NCBI GenBank assembly: GCA_029959085.1
Contig: JARWIR010000018.1
Coordinates: forward strand, 17,731,001-17,795,000
DNA length: 64,000 bases
Direction of reading: 5' to 3'
Source of the DNA: Nemophila menziesii
Taxonomy: Eukaryota; Streptophyta; Magnoliopsida; Boraginales; Hydrophyllaceae
Positions 21,771 to 33,656 of this stretch are shown here, one piece after another (position 1 is the first letter of the stretch; every line of letters begins with the position of its first letter). Made by a program: the position numbers and the translations under genes. The notes beneath the pieces are model-generated. The model was not told the origin of the DNA and searched no databases. It saw nothing but the letters and a program-made list of their open reading frames with translations.

Positions 21771-22014
21771 GGTTTGTCAAGAAGGACGGTTTAGAGATGT
21801 AAAAGAGTGGGTTTTAAGTATGAAAAAACATGGTTTCTCCCCAGATAGTGTGACCTACAGAGTTATTATCCAAGGGTTTTTGAAGAAAAAAAAGTATGAA
21901 GAAGCAATTGAATGGGTGAAGGAAATGAGAAAACATGGTTTCACAGTGGATGCAACTACTTATAGAATCATATATGAACATCCTAAGCTACTTTATATGA
22001 TTCGACAGATGTAA
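21771..22014 (+). pseudogene. PPR gene 3' fragment (last two repeats)
   Basis: In the PPR frame it reads 'CQEGRFRDVKEWVLSMKKHG', then 'FSPDSVTYRVIIQGFLKKKK' and 'FTVDATTYRIIYEH', and ends with a stop at 22014. This equals the C-terminal two and a half repeats of PPR-2. The last residues differ ('PKLLYMIRQM' against 'SKFLDMILTHVNF'). Upstream coding sequence is absent, since the fragment is joined directly to ORF2 of the LTR element, which reads through in a different frame. There is no promoter or start, so it is not expected to make a PPR protein. Confidence 0.9.
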
Positions 22015-23167
22015 AACTTTTAACAATTAACACTCTCTGCATCTTCTTCTTGTAGTCACCTTGTTAAGTAAAAGATTTTCAGGTTTCAAATGAGGATGAA
22101 TTGAATTAGTTATGTCCTTTATTTTATGTTTTAATGCAAGTTTTAGTATTTGTATTGAGGAATATTAATTATGCTACACATTATCTCAACTGTTGAACTT
22201 TTAATTATTATTGTAGCAAATGTTATCTCGTCTCAGTTACATAGTGTGTTGTTATTCCCATTCTATATTAGCTGTTTCAGTGGTGTGGTTTAAATCCCTA
22301 ATAAATTTGGGAAATCTATTTGTTTTGGATAATTCTACAATTATATTATAGAGGCGAACGATTTTTTGAACAGAACATTTAGTTGTCACAATGAGTTTAG
22401 GCAAGTAAATTCAGCAGAACAAAAATAAATCACCATGCTTATTCTGGATCTGACAAGCTGCATTTAACACAAATTCCTAGATTAAATTTACACCTTCAGT
22501 ACTGTGATTTAACAAGTCACAATAGAGTTTATTTAAAAAGTAAAACAAGGCTAAAAGATTTCTCATTATTTAATTGGAATTGAGATGAAAAGGATATTTA
22601 TTCACTTACAATAACGATGTTCTTGCCATTGACTAATTTCCCTACATCAATATAGGGACCTGTGGTGCAATTAAACAAGAAATATTTTCTTACAGAATCT
22701 TACTTTATCATTTAAACAAGTTAAACTTCTTTTAAACAAAAAGTATAACTATAGAAGCAGAAGTTCACAGAATGTATGAACTTGAATTACGCATAGTAGC
22801 CAAAAAGTGTATATATAAGGACCTATAGTGCAATTGTTGCATAATTATGGACCTATATTACAATTTTGTTGTCTTGTTTCTACAATATAGGTTATTTTTG
22901 CATTATCTTAAAGTGCAATCAACTAAAAAAAATATTTAGTATAGGGACCTATAGTGCAATTTTGTTGTTGTACTGATACAATTTAGGATATTTTGTATTA
23001 TATAGGACTTAAAAGTGCGATTAACATAAAATATATAGTATAGGGACCTACATAGTAATTTTTTACTGACATTATGTTTTGAATGATGAACTTGTAGAAT
23101 GATTTAGTACATGATGGGACTTGATTTTGCTCTCAGAAGATGTGTAGAGGTTAGTGCACCCCTATAT
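22015..23167 (+). other. Copy of PPR-2 3' flank, non-coding
   Basis: Nearly identical to 46597-47727, including the recurring 'AGGGACCTATAGTGCAAT' lines. It ends where the equivalent of the copia LTR has been deleted, at 'CTATATTGCA / AAAGGAC'. No gene is seen. Confidence 0.75.
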
Positions 23168-24490
23168 TGCAAAAGGACAAAAATGAACTAGGCCTTGTCG
23201 TTCTCGAGGTTTTCCCGAACATTGAGGCCAATGGGGATATACCAAAGAACTATATTCTAGGTTTCTGGCTCTCAAGGTTGGATTCAAGAAAGCTAATTCG
23301 GTGGTTAGGGGATGGATCTTGGATAATGTGACAAACACAACTTTTATCTATGTGCCGTTGAGAAGTCAACAAAGACTATCTGTGAAATGGTTCATAAAGG
23401 CTTGGGTTGATGATTCTGATGAGACGAAATACGTCACTGGAAATAACCCAACAAGATCTATTTAGTCCCGTACAAGTCGAAAAGTGAATCAACTCAAGGA
23501 TAAGTTCTTGTTTTTCCACCTTTATGTAAGTTTAAAAATTACTTTGACTCCTACTTTCTTATACAACCACACTTTGACTCTAGTTACACTAACATTCATT
23601 CACAAACATGATTATACATCATTTGGATGCTAAATCAATATGTGAATGAAGATCTATATGAAGAGATCTATATGGTGCAACTTGAAGGGTTGGTGCTTTT
23701 AGGTCAAGGGGATAAAGTAAGAAAACTTATGAAATTGTTTCAGGTTGTTAAACAACCACCTTGCTATTGAAATTGTATCTCAATAAAAGATGGATCATAT
23801 TGTGTTACACTTTTGTCAATATGTTTATAACATGATCCACTTTTGGTACTTTCATTCATGGGACTTAGTTCTTTTATTCCTCTATTTGTGAATAAAAGAT
23901 GTGTGGAAGCTGATCCTAAGGATAAAATTCATTAAAGTCAATAATAGAATTTACCTTAGTTAGTCTCACTTTGTTGGAAAGGTTTGACACCGTTGATATA
24001 TTATCTGGTAAAAAATCCTTATAATACTAGTATTCATGAATAAGAGAATTGTGGGGGTGTTACCCCTTAATGAATATGAAATAACTACAAGGATTATGAT
24101 GTTCTTAATAAACTATACTTAACTTGGTATTGTCTATATTGTAAAGAGACTCAAGTGGTGACATTGGGTTATTATTTATCATTTAATAAAGTACGAGAGA
24201 GGTACTATTGATCTAGATGTGTGTTTTAAAACGACTCATGTAGTTCTTGAAAGATTTTTGTTACGCAACTAGGTCACATATAAATGATGAAATAAATGGC
24301 TGATTTGTTTACTAAAAAACTTAACCAAGAGAGAGATCCTGGGAATGTTGAGTGATAGGACGAAAACCCATTAATGGGGAACCTATGATTAATAATTATT
24401 TATGATGCACTAAAATCCTATCTATATAGTGTAAATTGTGCATAAATGAGAAAATTAAAACTTAATGAATTCATAGCCATGTGTGGTGGT
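23168..24490 (+). pseudogene. Decayed copia element (gag, RT and C-terminal scraps)
   Basis: Identifiable scraps are a gag stretch (about 23168-23340), the RT motif 'DLYEEIYMVQLEGLVLLGQGDKVRKL' split by decay (about 23645-23735, like the LNGDL.EEIYM.QPEGF block of copia RT), and a C-terminal 'MADLFTKKLNQE' (about 24289-24330). Stops are frequent. The same lesions occur in the copy at 49825-51170, so the decay predates the segmental duplication. Confidence 0.75.
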
Positions 24491-24491
24491 C

Positions 24492-26055
24492 TGGTGGTCC
24501 TTTGTGTGTTCTAAAAATAAATGCAAATGGTAATCGAACCACAACCGCAAGTGTACGGTTGTACCAAGTAGTATAACTGATAATACAGATTCGTTCCAAG
24601 GACGGAATGGTTGATCACAATGTCTAGCAAATAGTGATTGATGCACTTATGAAAATAAAAGACAATAATATGTTTGTTTGGTTTTTGTTATCAAAGCTAA
24701 TGAATGAAAGACAATTACTAAAATGTAAATAAAAGCTAAGACGCAAGTAAAATGATGTAAAACGCAATATGAGAAGTAGCACTTGAGAACGCAAGGATCC
24801 TCCCTATCCTATTTCTTAACTTATGTTGTTTAAGGGCTAAATTAGTCAATTACAATGGTCGGGATTCTAATTTCCTTATACCCCCGTCAGGGTGGACTAT
24901 AGGCGATCCTAAAGTGTCACTAGTCCCGTCAGGGTAAATATGATCCACCGTTGGATGATTAAGTGTTATTACCTCATTGGCCCTAGGATTAGCTAAGCTC
25001 GTCAGAATCATTAACTTCTATCCTAGATTGAATAAATGGTTCCGTATTTAAACCCTCCGTCAGGATGATCCAATTGCCACTAATTGGAATAGCCTAAATA
25101 CTATTACCTGTTCCTAGTTCATGACGCTAAAAACTGTAAATATTCATGATTTATCGAAAAGAGTAAAAGCCCTAATTTAGTTTAATTCAATAAAAACCCA
25201 AATTCAACATTTGTTAATTAATAAGAATTGGGATTCACCCATTGTTTGTTCTCAAGCACTATATAAAACTTAGCTCATATTAAAATGAAATACGAAATTA
25301 AAAATAAAGGAATTCATATTGTTTACAGAATTAAAAAGATAAAAGAACCTAATTTCCGGAATCGGAATGACTACGAACGGAGATATAGACCCTCTCCAGC
25401 TCTTGTAGCTTCTTCTCCTTCCTTCAGTTGCTTCTCTCTGGTGTTTTTAATCTTGCAGAATGTGAATTGTTTTTAGAATAGAAGTCCAGACCTCCTTTTA
25501 TAAGCATAAATTCGGACTAGGGCTTGGACCAGAAAATAAAAGACTAATTAAATGTCCAAGCCCAATTTCTAAGCCCAAAATCCCGTACCTGCTGATACAC
25601 CTTCACTAAAACGGCTTTTCCCGATGCGTTACAACTCCGATTGACCTCATTCTAGTTGCTAAAGTTCCGTAACTCGATAAGGAATGATTTCTCTTCAAAG
25701 GTCAACAGCTAGATCATCGCTTAAGCACCTCGAAATCAGCAATCTATGGCCTGGAAAATGGATTTTCAGCTCTAAAAATAATATCTTCGGGATTTCTTTT
25801 CAAGTCTTGACTCTATCTTTGTGATCTTTGACTTTCTCCTCGGATTCCTCTTCTAGTTAACATCTAAAACCTGTAAAACACTCACTAAAAATACCAATAT
25901 TACGCGCAAAAGCTTAATAAATCAAAAATGCTAGAAATAAAAGAGGAAAATCATATTATTGCATATTTAGTCAAAAAGTCTATCGAATTAATTAAATAAA
26001 CACCAAAAATGATGTCTCCTAAGGGTCGAAAATAAGAACATTTAAGGAGACATCA
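24492..26055 (-). mobile_element. Solo LTR, gypsy-like, 1564 bp (minus orientation)
   Basis: Reverse-complement relative of the solo LTR at 16456-18044. On the plus strand it runs TGGTGGTCCTTTGTG...GGAGACATCA, with a 5-bp target duplication TGGTC at 24487-24491 and 26056-26060. The paralogous locus near 51290-51303 is the empty site. There is no internal sequence. The shared CCGTCAGGG blocks (24890-25060) match those of the other copy. Confidence 0.92.
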
Positions 26056-26060
26056 TGGTC

Positions 26061-26650
26061 CTATTGAGACGGATGATGTCGCCTAGGTTGTGATAAAAAT
26101 AAGATAAAATAAAGTCTAGAAAACTACGCACTCTCACCCTGGACAGGCACAGTACTGCAAGTATTACAGGACGTATGCAAGTTTTAGTTGATAAGCTGAG
26201 TTCGTTCTCATGGACTTAAGTGTGTTAATCACTTGGGTAGGAATAACGAGTAAAAGTAAATAATTAAAGACAGAAAATAAAAGTAAATAGATTTCGAAAT
26301 TACTAATTAAACTAAGAAAATAAAAGACAATAAAATAAATACGAAGAATATGAGATGAGAAATATAGCTTAGGTTTTGCTAGTATGCACTAATCCTTCTA
26401 ATTCTTTCTAAAGATCTAGTTTATAAGGGAGAATATTAGCTCTTGTATACTTAGTCAGGATTCTAAATTCCCATTCCTTAGACCTTGAGAGCGACTAAGG
26501 GGGCTACGGCACAACCAAGAAGCTGTTTCAAATAGGGTTATCAAACGCTACTAAGGCCCTAAGCAAACAATTCATTCAATTGGTGATATGGTGATTAAAT
26601 TATACCCTAATGACTATCTAGTTAGAATCAGTTTTGTCAGGACTAATATC
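26061..26650 (-). repeat. Gypsy-like LTR piece, left of the inserted element
   Basis: Collinear with 51304-51893; it is the continuation of the duplicated block. It ends at the target site of the 26651-32801 element and resumes at 32807. Confidence 0.7.
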
Positions 26651-28014
26651 TGAAAGTCCTAGAGGGGGGGTGAATAGGATTACTAATAAGATTAATGCCT
26701 AATTAAAAAATCTTTTGGATAAGTATAAGTTTATGAAAGAAACTTCTAAGACAACTAATATATCAAACACTTATGGGATCATGCAAAGGATTAGCTAGAG
26801 GTTCGATATATAAGTTTAACATGTAAAACGAGTTTCTATTTTCTTACTACTCTAGATGACAAAAGGTTGATTGACTAGAAAAACATTATTACGATATTTA
26901 TACTAGCAAGTAATCAAACATATAAAGTGCGGAAAGTAAATAGAGTAGGGATAGAAAGATACACGAGATTTATAGTGGTTCGGTTTCCCTACATCCACTA
27001 CCTAAGGAAGCCTCCTTAGGATTTCAAGCTTTTCACTAAGCTTCCGTGTCTCTCTTAACCGGGTCGAGAACACAATAACCCTTACAACCTCTTCGATAAC
27101 ACGAAGGACAAACACTTGTGCTATCGCAACACAAGGACAACCTCTTCGAAACCACGAAGGACAAACACTTGTGTAATCACAACACAAGGATACCAAGTAT
27201 ACTCCCTATACTTGAATTCTATCTTAATCTATCTATTACAAGACCTAGACTTAAGAGGATAGATACAAAGTGTTTAAAAGGGGTGCAAACAACTTTGCTA
27301 GATAATCTCCTAAAGAGTAGATATGACTATAAGCATGTAAACTCCTCTTGAGTAGATAATAACTTTGAAGCTTATTGGTTTAAGCTCTTGATCAAGCTTG
27401 GATAATTAACTTTGATAGCTTGAGACCTCTAACTTTGTATGAGATTGATATGTATAATAGTTGTAGTGTTAGAGGTAAGTTTCTCCTTCAAAGAGGTCAT
27501 ATTTATAGCACAAGAAAGTCCCCAACGGATATAAAGTTGGTGGTAGACTTTGTTCCAAACCGGGTTCCCGGTTTCCCAAATGCGGGTACCCGGTTTCAAT
27601 TGCAACGGCTATAAAACGGCTAGTTGATTTTGATGTTGACTTGAGCTTCACCAAACCGGGTTCCCGGTTTTCCCAAATGCGGGTACCCGGTTCTTACTGA
27701 CTTGGAGATTTATGATATTTTGATTCGATGCTCGGAGGGAAAAGTTTTCTTCACGAGAGTTGTTGTAAACATCATTTTAAGAAACTTTGTTGTTGATCAT
27801 GAAAGCTAATTCTCAATGTACACATAAGATAAGGTTAAAAGTAATGGTAAGAGAATTAGCTACTAAGGATAAGATAATTAAGCTATGATCAAAATGATGT
27901 TAATTGAGTTTTTTGATGATTTAGAGTGCAAGATAATAAAGTGAAAATAGCACACTAAACAATAGATGATTTGTCACATTAAAACACCTAATCGATGGGG
28001 GCAATAAGCCAACA
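26651..28014 (-). repeat. 3' LTR of the minus-strand element
   Basis: The minus strand starts TGTTGGC (plus end CCAACA at 28014) and ends TTTCA (plus TGAAA at 26651), 1364 bp. It contains the CCGGGTACCCGG modules at about 27560-27690. Confidence 0.92.
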
Positions 28015-29136
28015 ATCTCCCCCTTTTTGATGATGACAAATCAATCACTAAAACACATATGAAGTCAAACTCCCCCTCACAAAAAGCATTAAGTCAAAGT
28101 GTATTTTTATGAAAAAGACATGCATTTGTGAGTTTTGTAAAGTGCAAGTTTTGAAAGTTTTAGTGCACATATTTCTCCCCCTTTGTCTTCATCAAAAAGA
28201 CGAAATAAATGTATAATCCATAACTAAGGAAGAAGAGCTAAAACTCAAGTGAATAGATTTTTAACCAATGATACTAAGAGTGTGCAAAAGTTTAGAGATT
28301 AAAACAATTTTAAGAAAGAGATGCACAAAGATAGATAATTGAAGAGCTAAGAGATAGAGACTTTTTACCAACTCCTTGATCGATAGAATTTCATTTCATA
28401 TGCTTTCTAATGACACAAACGATTAGTTGCAATATATGAGATGAAGGATTAGACTAAGCATTTGAGTTTTTAAATATGATTTAACAAAAAAACTCCCCCT
28501 TACACAATGCATAGAGTTTGTTTCAATTTTGTAAAAGTTTGATCTACAATTTTTCCCTAAAAAATATTTTGAAGTCATTTTTATGAAGGTTAGGGGTAAA
28601 ATGTAAATTTTGAAAAATATAGGGCCAAAAAGTCATTTGTCAAAAAGTTAGGGGACTAAAAGACAATTTTTAAAACTTTTAGGGACCAAAGTGCATTTTT
28701 TCAACCATTTTAAGAACAAAGACAAATTTGAACAAACTATAGGGACTAAAATGCAATATAGAATAAGATCAAGGATAAAGGAGCAATAGTACCTATATCA
28801 TCAAGGAAAAATTTAGCAATAACATCCAAATATTATAACATCCAAAGCATAAAGCATGAAGCAACTAACATTTAAGATAAAACATAACAAACTTAACCAA
28901 TAATCCAAGTTAAAAACATAGCATACTAAAACAAATATCCAAATCAAACCAAGTTAAACATAAAGCATCCTAAACCATTATCCAAATAAAACATGTAGCA
29001 ATAAAATCCTAGATGTCCAAAACACGGACCCATAAACAATTAAAGCATAAACACCATAAACTTAGTCCAAAACACTAAAAACACATAAAAGCCAAGTAAA
29101 ATGAAGATTAAACTAAAACACCCAAACAAGAGCGAT
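28015..29136 (-). other. Non-coding 3' region of the minus-strand element
   Basis: No ORF. CTCCCCC blocks near 28017, 28070, 28180 and 28494 are polypurine tracts on the minus strand, an arrangement of repeated tracts known from SIRE/Maximus elements. Weakly repeated 'AGGGACTAAAATGC'-like lines lie at 28620-28760. Confidence 0.7.
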
Positions 29137-30444
29137 TCAACGATTTTCTCGAGGAGAGCGGCTCCTAGACCTTCTTCCATTTCCAATATCATCACGAAGA
29201 CATGAAACTTCATTTTTCAACCCCTCAATACGATTATTCATATTTTCAAACCATCCTTTAATTTCCGCAAAACCCTCTTTAATAACATTCAACAAGGTAG
29301 ATTCAACTTTATCAAGATCATCTTTAGTAGCAACATTTGAGGAAGAACCAATGGAAGATTTTGAACGGGAAGTGGTATAAGATGGAGGAGGATTAATGGG
29401 CATAACCTCACGGGAAGAAATGTTAAGAGACTCAATAGTGGGACCCGAGGAAGTGATATTTTGACCAACATTTTTCAAGATAGTTTTTCGAAGATTTTCG
29501 GGAAGATGATCAAAAACATGCTTATCAATGTATTCTCCATTGTAAACGAAGATTTTCATAGTTTTCAAAAAAGGAATATCAAACCTCCAAATTGGTTCAA
29601 AATCACGAGGGTCATGAGAGGGAGATATTTTCTTAACATTGATTAAGAGATAACTAAGAGCAATACCATAAGGAAGAGTAGAATTCGAATGAGCACGATA
29701 ATCCAAGTTACGAATGAAAATTTTGCAAAAATTGATAGGCCTTTTCGAATAAAGATGAAATAGAAGGATTGCTTCATAAGGAACAATTGTACCATCTTTT
29801 CTATCTTTTCCTAAAAGACAAAACAAGATAATTTTGTGTGCTAAACGAATATCCGGAGTAAATAAACTCGATAGCCAAGGTTGAGTATGGGTTTGAAACA
29901 TTTTCGATGACATAAAAGCTTCAACCTCGTTTTTCAAAGGAATATCAATCAATTCTTTGCTTCTATTCCAACCCGAAACAATGAAATTCTCATAACCACT
30001 ATTTTGAAGTTTAAAAGCTTTTTCAATGGTTTTTGGAGTAATGGAAAGATTTTTGTTTGAAACCATTGATTTTAAAGTGCAAGAATCACAATCTAGTGGA
30101 TGGATATTTTTGTAAAAATCATTAACAAGGGATTCATAAGACTTATTTTCAAGAGATAGGAAAAAATCTAATCCTTGGAATTGAAATAAATGGAAGAGAT
30201 TAGAATTAGAGCCATTTACCAAAGAGATGGAAGCACTAAGTGAAGGAGATGAAATTGATCTTCCCCAAAGGATCTTGATGTTTTTCCTCACCATTCTTTG
30301 TCTTGTGGGTTCTTCTTCAAGCTCTAAATCATATTCTTCATCTTCATAAATTGGGTCTATCTCAATATCTTCATCTTCTTCATCAATGATTCTCTTGTTT
30401 TTGGAAGCCCTTGAAGCCCTAGAAGCTTTAGAAGATGATGCCAT
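29137..30444 (-). CDS. ORF2, 'putative plant transposon protein' type, 435 aa, intact
   Basis: The start is the ATG at 30444; the earlier TTG codon is not used. Residues about 17-50 are strongly acidic. A central globular domain (about 60-320) has 'LAHKIILFCLLGKDRKDG', 'PYEAILLFHLYSKRPINF' and 'LPYGIALSYLLINVKK', matching the domain called putative plant transposon protein (Transposase_32-like). A C-terminal coiled coil (about 385-420, 'DDLDKVESTLLNVIKEGF') is followed by an RS-rich basic tail 'RRSRSRSPRENR'. It takes the position of the env-like ORF in SIRE elements, but I see no signal peptide or membrane span. Biochemical role unknown; the acidic/coiled-coil/RS layout suggests nuclear or RNA-protein interactions (inference). 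Confidence 0.8.
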   Translation of the reverse strand: MASSSKASRASRASKNKRIIDEEDEDIEIDPIYEDEEYDLELEEEPTRQRMVRKNIKILWGRSISSPSLSASISLVNGSNSNLFHLFQFQGLDFFLSLENKSYESLVNDFYKNIHPLDCDSCTLKSMVSNKNLSITPKTIEKAFKLQNSGYENFIVSGWNRSKELIDIPLKNEVEAFMSSKMFQTHTQPWLSSLFTPDIRLAHKIILFCLLGKDRKDGTIVPYEAILLFHLYSKRPINFCKIFIRNLDYRAHSNSTLPYGIALSYLLINVKKISPSHDPRDFEPIWRFDIPFLKTMKIFVYNGEYIDKHVFDHLPENLRKTILKNVGQNITSSGPTIESLNISSREVMPINPPPSYTTSRSKSSIGSSSNVATKDDLDKVESTLLNVIKEGFAEIKGWFENMNNRIEGLKNEVSCLRDDIGNGRRSRSRSPRENR

Positions 30445-31060
30445 GGCCAAGGAGATGATGAAGGTTTAATGGAAGAGTTAGGGTTTGAAGGTTTACGTTT
30501 TTGAGAGAGAAAGAGGATGAAAAACGGTTTGAGAAATGAGGGAATAAAAGAGAGACCAAGGGTTTTGACTTAATTCGGGTGTACACAGACTCGAAACCGG
30601 GTGCCCGCATTCACCAAAACCGGGTACCCGGTTTCCTTTCTTATGCCTCGGTTTTAGAGGGTACAAAAGGAAAAAGACATTTTTCAAAAATCACCCGAAC
30701 CTAATACGAAAGCTCCCCAATAGTTTAGACATGTTATAAAACTCCCAAAATAATTTTTGTTATGAAAAATTATGAAAAGGAAATCACGAAAAAAGAGAAA
30801 ACAGTTTATTGCAAAAAGACCCCTATATTTTAGAAAAGAACAAAAAGACCCAAAGTGAAAACTAAGCAATTTTAAAGCATGAAAGGGTCAAGACTAGCAA
30901 GATATAGCACATAGAGGATAAGGCACATAAAACACATAGTAAACATTAAGATAAAAAGGAAGAAAGGAGGGAATTCACCGTATTTTCCTTTTACGAGGTA
31001 TGAACGTCCTTTTGCATATAATTCAATTTTCTTGACGCTCAACACCTTTAATGAATATTA

Positions 31061-31408
31061 CTATGGTAACCGAGGTGGAATGGATCCGGGAATACGATTA
31101 GTATATTTCACGATCCATGTCGGTTTTTCATTTTGAGTAAGCTCCTCATTGGTGAGTTCATCATGATCTATTTCTTCTTGATTTGACTTAAGAACTCCCG
31201 CTTCATTTAACTCCTCTTTATATGGAACGAATGATCCTTTCATAATGATTCTCCATTTGTTGGGATCTTTGGCTTTGATAAGTTTCTCCATTTTTGTTCT
31301 CCAATTAAAATAGTAAGTTCCTACAAAAAGTGGAGGTCGGGTAGAAGACGACTTTTCCAAAAGATTAAATTCCAAATCGTTTACTCTACTAACGATTAAG
31401 CTATTCAC
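31061..31408 (-). pseudogene. Gag-like ORF1 remnant lacking its usual ATG
   Basis: It has the same 'PPLFVGTYYFNWRTKMEKL' signature as the plus-strand copies. The ATG used there (VNDMEF) is TTG here (VNDLEF). The next in-frame ATG is at 31291, inside the gag motif, so the protein would lose its first part. The frame opens with GTG at 31408. Confidence 0.6.
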
Positions 31409-31432
31409 GTAGAGTTAGGCTCTGATACCAAT

Positions 31433-32801
31433 TGAAAGTCCTAGAGGGGGGGGGGGGTGAATAGGATTACTAATAAGATTAATGCCTAATTAAAAAATCT
31501 TTTGGATAAGTATAAGTTTATGAAAGAAACTTCTAAGACAACTAATATATCAAACACTTATGGGATCATGCAAAGGATTAGCTAGAGGTTCGATATATAA
31601 GTTTAACATGTAAAACGAGTTTCTATTTTCTTACTACTCTAGATGACAAAAGGTTGATTGACTAGAAAAACATTATTACGATATTTATACTAGCAAGTAA
31701 TCAAACATATAAAGTGCGGAAAGTAAATAGAGTAGGGATAGAAAGATACACGAGATTTATAGTGGTTCGGTTTCCCTACATCCACTACCTAAGGAAGCCT
31801 CCTTAGGATTTCAAGCTTTTCACTAAGCTTCCGTGTCTCTCTTAACCGGGTCGAGAACACAATAACCCTTACAACCTCTTCGATAACACGGAGGACAAAC
31901 ACTTGTGCTATCACAACACAAGGACAACCTCTTCGAAACCACGAAGGACAAACACTTGTGTAATCACAACACAAGGATACCAAGTATACTCCCTATACTT
32001 GAATTCTCTCTTAATCTATCTATTACAAGACCTAGACTTAAGAGGATAGATACAAAGTGTTTAAAAGGGGTGCAAACAACTTTGCTAGATAATCTCCTAA
32101 AGAGTAGATATGACTATAAGAATGTAAACTCCTCTTGAGTAGATAATAACTTTGAAGCTTATTGGTTTAATCTCTTGATCAAGCTTGGATAATTAACTTT
32201 GATAGCTTGAGACCTCTAACTTTGTATGAGATTGATATGTATAATAGTTGTAGTGTTAGAGGTAAGTTTCTCCTTCAAAGAGGTCATATTTATAGCACAA
32301 GAAAGTCCCCAACGGATATAAAGTTGGTGGTAGACTTTGTTCCAAACCGGGTTCCCGGTTTCCCAAATGCGGGTACCCGGTTTCAATTGCAACGGCTATA
32401 AAACGGCTAGTTGATTTTGATGTTGACTTGAGCTTCACCAAACCGGGTTCCCGGTTTTCCCAAATGCGGGTACCCGGTTCTTACTGACTTGGAGATTTAT
32501 GATATTTTGATTCGATGCTCGGATGGAAAAGTTTTCTTCACGAGAGTTGTTGTAAACATCATTTTAAGAAACTTTGTTGTTGATCATGAAAGCTAATTCT
32601 CAATGTACACATAAGATAAGGTTAAAAGTAATGGTAAGAGAATTAGCTACTAAGGATAAGATAATTAAGCTATGATCAAAATGATGTTAATTGAGCTTTT
32701 TGATGATTTAGAGTGCAAGATAATAAAGTGAAAATAGCACACTAAACAATAGATGATTTGTCACATTAAAACACCTAATCGATGGGGGCAATAAGCCAAC
32801 A
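31433..32801 (-). repeat. 5' LTR of the minus-strand element
   Basis: 1369 bp. It has the same ends as the 3' LTR except for a longer G run near 31446 (13 G against 7 in the other LTR). The primer-binding site follows directly at 31418-31430. Confidence 0.92.
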
Positions 32802-32806
32802 ATATC

Positions 32807-33656
32807 GACACTAGACGTTATGTGGTGGTTCAATAGTTAAACACCCAGCTAAGGTGATCATCTAACTACTATAAGACAATCCTAAAGTGATCAGTTCTAG
32901 GACAGACAATAAATCAAAACACATAAACAAATATAAAGGTAAGAAGCTAATATCAGATTAAAACATGTAATTCCCAAAGAAACTTAGATAGAAGAATTAG
33001 AATTCATAGATTATACATGATGCAAAACCCAAGCTATGGGGAGTTTAGTTCATACATGATGGAAATAAACTAAAAGAAATTACAAAAGACATCATCTTTC
33101 TCTCTACAATAAACTGGAAGAATAAAACCTTAAGAACTAATTACTATGAGGCAAGGATTGCTAGGGGTCATTTTACAAGTGATATAAGGGTGTATTTATA
33201 GGTGTTTAGAAGACCTAATTCGTTTTCTTGAGGGAGAAGCAAAGTAGTGGACTCCAAGCCCAACTCAAATTCGTATGGAAATAAAGATAAATTCTGCTGA
33301 ACTGTTTTGAGCATATCTTCTTCGTTATTAGTCGGTTTTTGCTCCACAATATACCAAAAGAATCCTCGGTGAATTATCTACGTCCCTATGAAAGGAATTT
33401 ACCAAAATCGGCTTCCTTTTGGAGTTATCACCACTTCTTTAGGCGTAGCTGCAGAAATTCAGATTTAGGCAGCTTTTCCTTTTCCATAATTTTAGCTTTT
33501 GTTTCCTTATCTCCAATTACCATGCTAATCTCTTTCCATATCTTGTAGTCTTTGACTTGGACTCTAATTAATCTCCATAATTATCTTTAAAGCTTCACAC
33601 TAAATAAACAATTAAACCCAATATGCTCTAAAAATAAAAATTCACTAAATCAAGAC
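32807..33656 (-). repeat. Gypsy-like LTR piece, right of the inserted element
   Basis: Collinear with 51894-52741. On the minus strand a TATAAATACACC promoter-like box occurs near 33200. No gene is seen. Confidence 0.65.

Larger units (their letters stand above)
26651..32801 (-). mobile_element. Complete pol-less LTR retrotransposon with intact ORF2
   Basis: Both LTRs are present (31433-32801 as 5' LTR, 26651-28014 as 3' LTR). A perfect 5-bp target duplication ATATC lies at 26646-26650 and 32802-32806, and the paralogous empty site is at about 51889-51893. The primer-binding site is at 31418-31430 (initiator Met tRNA) and the polypurine tract on the minus strand is at 28015-28028. The LTRs differ by about seven substitutions plus a G-run length change, so insertion is recent. 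The 3.4-kb internal region encodes a gag-like remnant and a 435-residue ORF2 only. Mobility must rely on an autonomous relative, probably SIRE/Maximus-like. Confidence 0.93.

Noticed and set aside
21820..22014. Independent small PPR gene
   Set aside because: The ATG at 21820 is an internal Met of a repeat in PPR-2. There is no promoter or presequence, and the sequence is a truncated duplicate.
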